DNA of 64,000 nucleotides from Roseibium sp. HPY-6 (GTDB lineage: Bacteria; Pseudomonadota; Alphaproteobacteria; Rhizobiales; Stappiaceae), in the NCBI RefSeq assembly GCF_040530035.1, contig NZ_JBEWCD010000002.1, positions 2,773,793 through 2,837,792 on the forward strand, read 5' to 3'. Shown here piece after piece: positions 61,619-64,000 of the stretch. The stretch's first letter is position 1. Every line of letters begins with the position of its first letter. Below the pieces are notes generated by a model. The model searched no databases. It was not told the origin of the DNA and saw only the letters and a program-made list of their open reading frames with translations. A program made the position numbers and the translations under genes.

Positions 61619-61671
61619 AACTTGTCCTTTTCCTCATATGGGGGAGTTTGGCGAAAGGTACCCACCGGCTC

Positions 61672-62451
61672 ATGACATCTATCACCAGCCTGAGCGATGC
61701 TCAAAACTTTGTTGCACAAATTCAGGGAGATGACAGCCTCAGGATTGTGGCGTTGACCGGTGCAGGCATTTCCACGGAATCAGGCATTCCCGATTTCCGG
61801 TCCCCGGGCGGGATATGGTCCAGACGCCAGCCGGTTCAATACCAGGATTTTGTCTCTTCCGAAAAAAGCCGTCTCAAGGATTGGGACCATCGGTTTGAAA
61901 TGGCGGATGTTTTTTCAAAGGCAAAGCCTAACGCGGCGCATATGGCGCTGACCCGGCTTGCCGAAAAGAGACAACTGGAGTGTCTGATCACCCAGAATGT
62001 CGACGGACTGCACCAGGCAGCCGGATTTCCTGAAGACAGGCTGATTGAGATCCACGGCAATTCCACATATGCGACATGTCTTGATTGCGGACAGCGCGCC
62101 GAACTTGACGAACAGCGCGCGGCGGTTGCTTCGGGCAGCAGCCCCCGGTGCGAGTCTTGCGGTGGCATGCTGAAGGCCGCTGTCATCAATTTTGGTCAGC
62201 AAATGCCGGAGATGGAAATGAAGCGTGCATTTGAAGCGGCACAGAACTGTGATCTTTTTCTGGTTCTCGGATCTTCGCTTGTGGTCCATCCCGCTGCACA
62301 ATTGCCTGTGGCGGCTGTCCGGTATCGTGCCGAACTGGTGATTCTCAATTCACAAGAAACGCCACTGGATTCACTCGCTTCTACTGTCATTCGGACACCA
62401 TTGGCGCAAACTTTTGCAAATTTTTCCGAAGAAATTGATCAAAACACGTAA
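61672..62451 (+). CDS. cobB: Sir2-family NAD-dependent protein deacylase
   Basis: A 259-residue sirtuin that removes acyl groups from protein lysines using NAD+. Landmarks are GAGIS at 30-34 with ESGIPDFRS, TQNVDGLHQAAG, the catalytic His in EIHGN (about residue 128), and the zinc Cys quartet C136/C139/C160/C163. The frame opens earlier with a TTG at 61648, but the ATG at 61672 fits the family start and has GAAAGG upstream. It looks active and complete. The gene symbol follows family usage; substrate preference (acetyl or succinyl) is not decided. Confidence 0.9.
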   Translation: MTSITSLSDAQNFVAQIQGDDSLRIVALTGAGISTESGIPDFRSPGGIWSRRQPVQYQDFVSSEKSRLKDWDHRFEMADVFSKAKPNAAHMALTRLAEKRQLECLITQNVDGLHQAAGFPEDRLIEIHGNSTYATCLDCGQRAELDEQRAAVASGSSPRCESCGGMLKAAVINFGQQMPEMEMKRAFEAAQNCDLFLVLGSSLVVHPAAQLPVAAVRYRAELVILNSQETPLDSLASTVIRTPLAQTFANFSEEIDQNT

Positions 62452-62589
62452 ATGGTCTGTGGTTAGTTCCACAATTTCGCTTCTCGCTATAAGTCGCAAT
62501 GTTATCCTTTTATTAGGAATCGGCCGTTGGGTGAGTCGTAATTTGCCTCCGGCCTAATGATGCGGACCTAAAGACGGGACAAAATCGCT

Positions 62590-63171
62590 ATGGGGGTTAA
62601 AACCGCACGGGAACCCCGCGCGCTCGATACGGTGGCAGACGATGTTGCCGTCGATGTATTCGAGATCGCCGGAACAATAAAATGGTTCGATGTGGGCAAG
62701 GGCTATGGCTTTATCGTACCGGACAGCGGTGACGGTGACATTCTTCTGCATGTGACCTGTCTCAGGCGGGACGGCTACCAGACGGCGTATGAGGGTGCGC
62801 GGGTCGTCTGCGAAGTGCTCGACAGGCCACGCGGGCTGCAGGCCTTTCGTATCCTGTCGATGGACGAGACAACGGCAACACATCCTTCGCAGCTGCCGCC
62901 CTCCAGAACGCATGTGCAGGTCGTTCCCGAAGGCGGGTTCGAAAAGGCGACCGTCAAATGGTTCAATCGGGTTAAGGGCTTCGGCTTCCTGACCCAGGGC
63001 GAGGGGACCGAAGACATCTTCATCCACATGGAAACGTTGCGCCGCTTCGGCATTACCGAACTGCGGCCGGGTCAGGACGTGCTTGTGCGTTTCGGTCAGG
63101 GGCCAAAGGGGCGCATGGCCGCTGAAATCCGGCCGATTGGGGCAGGGACCCACATTCCTGCATCACACTGA
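62590..63171 (+). CDS. double cold-shock-domain RNA-binding protein
   Basis: A 193-residue protein with two cold-shock domains, residues about 24-90 and about 118-182. Both show RNP motifs: KWFDVGKGYGFIVPD / ILLHV in the first, KWFNRVKGFGFLTQ / IFIHM in the second. Alphaproteobacteria often carry such fused double-CSD proteins, and single-stranded nucleic-acid chaperone activity is expected. The linker (about 92-115) is Pro-rich. Followed by its own terminator at 63202. Confidence 0.9.
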   Translation: MGVKTAREPRALDTVADDVAVDVFEIAGTIKWFDVGKGYGFIVPDSGDGDILLHVTCLRRDGYQTAYEGARVVCEVLDRPRGLQAFRILSMDETTATHPSQLPPSRTHVQVVPEGGFEKATVKWFNRVKGFGFLTQGEGTEDIFIHMETLRRFGITELRPGQDVLVRFGQGPKGRMAAEIRPIGAGTHIPASH

Positions 63172-63201
63172 CAAATTTTGCTTGGATGAGTTTCGACTGC
63201 C

Positions 63202-63225
63202 GGCCGGACTTGATCCGGCCTTTTT
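63202..63225 (+). terminator. rho-independent terminator of the cold-shock gene
   Basis: Seven-base perfect stem (63202-63208 with 63214-63220), CTTGA loop, TTTTT at 63221-63225. Confidence 0.88.
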
Positions 63226-63347
63226 GTTTGCCGAAGCTGGTGCCCGCATATATCCCCGACAATCGCCTCACAGCTTTCCGGCAGGCGCTTTGTGCGCTTA
63301 AGGTCCGGATGTCTGACTGGCCTTAAGGTTTTTTCACAGGGTTCGAA

Positions 63348-63833
63348 ATGCTGTCTAAAGTCTCCCGCGCTGCTGCGCCTCTCATCGTTCTGGTTTTCGT
63401 CGTCGCAGGTTTCGCCTTTCCTGCATTCGCGCAGGACGCACAGCCCCAGTTGCCGCAAGAAGAACTGAATGTGCAGTCCGGCGAGACGGCTCATCGTTTC
63501 CAGGTCGAAATCGCCGCCACCGACCGCCAGCGTTCGCGCGGCCTGATGTTTCGCGAAGAAATGGCCGCGGATCATGGCATGCTTTTCATCTTTGAGAGCG
63601 AAGGCGATCGATACTTCTGGATGAAAAACACGCCTTTGCCGCTCGACATCATCTATATCGCCGCAAACGGCGCTATCGTCAGCATTGCGGCGGACACCAC
63701 ACCGTTTTCCGAAAAAACCATACCCTCTGGTGCACCTGCGCAATATGTCCTGGAACTGAATGCTGGAACGGCGGCAAAACTCGGGATTGATGTCGGCGAC
63801 AAGGTTTCCAGTCCCTCGATGGCTGCGGATTGA
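63348..63833 (+). CDS. exported DUF192 family protein
   Basis: A 161-residue protein with a signal peptide (about 1-28, AFA-QDA) and a DUF192 domain (about 48-155). Landmarks are RSRGLMFREEMAADHGMLFIFE, FWMKNTPLPLDIIYIA and ISIAADTTPFSEK. DUF192 proteins are small beta-rich periplasmic proteins of unsettled function. It stands alone, between the cold-shock terminator and tRNA-Pro. The C-terminal part after GTAAKLGIDVGDKV is normal. Confidence 0.85.
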   Translation: MLSKVSRAAAPLIVLVFVVAGFAFPAFAQDAQPQLPQEELNVQSGETAHRFQVEIAATDRQRSRGLMFREEMAADHGMLFIFESEGDRYFWMKNTPLPLDIIYIAANGAIVSIAADTTPFSEKTIPSGAPAQYVLELNAGTAAKLGIDVGDKVSSPSMAAD

Positions 63834-63940
63834 CTGGTAAACGCAGCCCATAAGGGACTGTTCACAAACTTCCCGGCTTCAGGTTTTTCCACTCTTGACG
63901 CCGACCACGAACACAGTTACATCCCCACAAATCAACGGAT

Positions 63941-64000
<60 letters not shown>

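Overview
The window is about 63% coding-dense, GC-rich alphaproteobacterial DNA. Gene content (glutathione-dependent formaldehyde oxidation, a Liv-type ABC operon, an Agrobacterium-like type VI secretion system without TssJ, exported caspase-like proteins) and protein style suggest a marine Rhizobiales-type organism such as Stappiaceae (Labrenzia/Roseibium/Stappia). That placement is inference from gene content, not a phylogeny.

Layout. (1) 1-5642, housekeeping: frmA and fghA (formaldehyde detoxification), a DUF423 membrane protein, an M3 oligopeptidase, a PNPOx-fold protein. (2) 6128-11374: a complete five-gene branched-chain-amino-acid-type ABC importer operon with a hairpin after the binding-protein gene and a clear terminator. 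(3) 11523-14540: a Ca2+/H+ antiporter, an ornithine-cyclodeaminase-family protein and a GNAT acetyltransferase. (4) 14840-25730, an envelope 'caspase/signalling' block: two exported caspase-like proteins, a Gly-rich lipoprotein, a small exported protein, a CHASE2-adenylate/guanylate cyclase, an anchored M23 peptidase and a secreted protein made of two LCCL domains. (5) 25935-53402, a type VI secretion system: on the minus strand tssB-tssC-hcp-tssE-tssF-tssG-clpV, tssA and an OmpA-family protein; on the plus strand vgrG, a DUF6931-like gene, tagH (FHA), tssK, tssL, tssM, tagF, pppA, ppkA. No TssJ and no PAAR gene is visible. (6) 53440-57935: an ExbD-like gene without the membrane Asp, a TonB-like protein with a novel C-terminal domain, a convergent ExbB/TolQ gene, two small exported proteins (one DUF1036) and a second ExbD with the Asp. 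(7) 58031-60926: a third exported caspase-like protein and, divergently, a protein I recognise as an ExoY/edema-factor/CyaA-type nucleotidyl cyclase toxin. (8) 60977-64000: tRNA-Glu, glyoxalase I, sirtuin, double cold-shock-domain protein, DUF192 protein and the 5' part of tRNA-Pro.

How it fits together. The strongest candidate for an undescribed system is the coupling of the T6SS kinase branch (TagF/PppA/PpkA/TagH) to a Ton-like energy-transducing module. The periplasmic end of PpkA and the periplasmic end of the TonB-like protein carry the same domain, with a Cys pair spaced exactly 52 residues apart in both. The TonB-like protein has the SxxxH transmembrane signature, and two unequal ExbD proteins and one ExbB lie alongside. 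This module may be the envelope sensor that replaces the TagQRST branch known from Pseudomonas. The ExoY-like cyclase nearby is a plausible effector, although its secretion route is not shown by the sequence. All functional links are inferred from sequence motifs and gene context.
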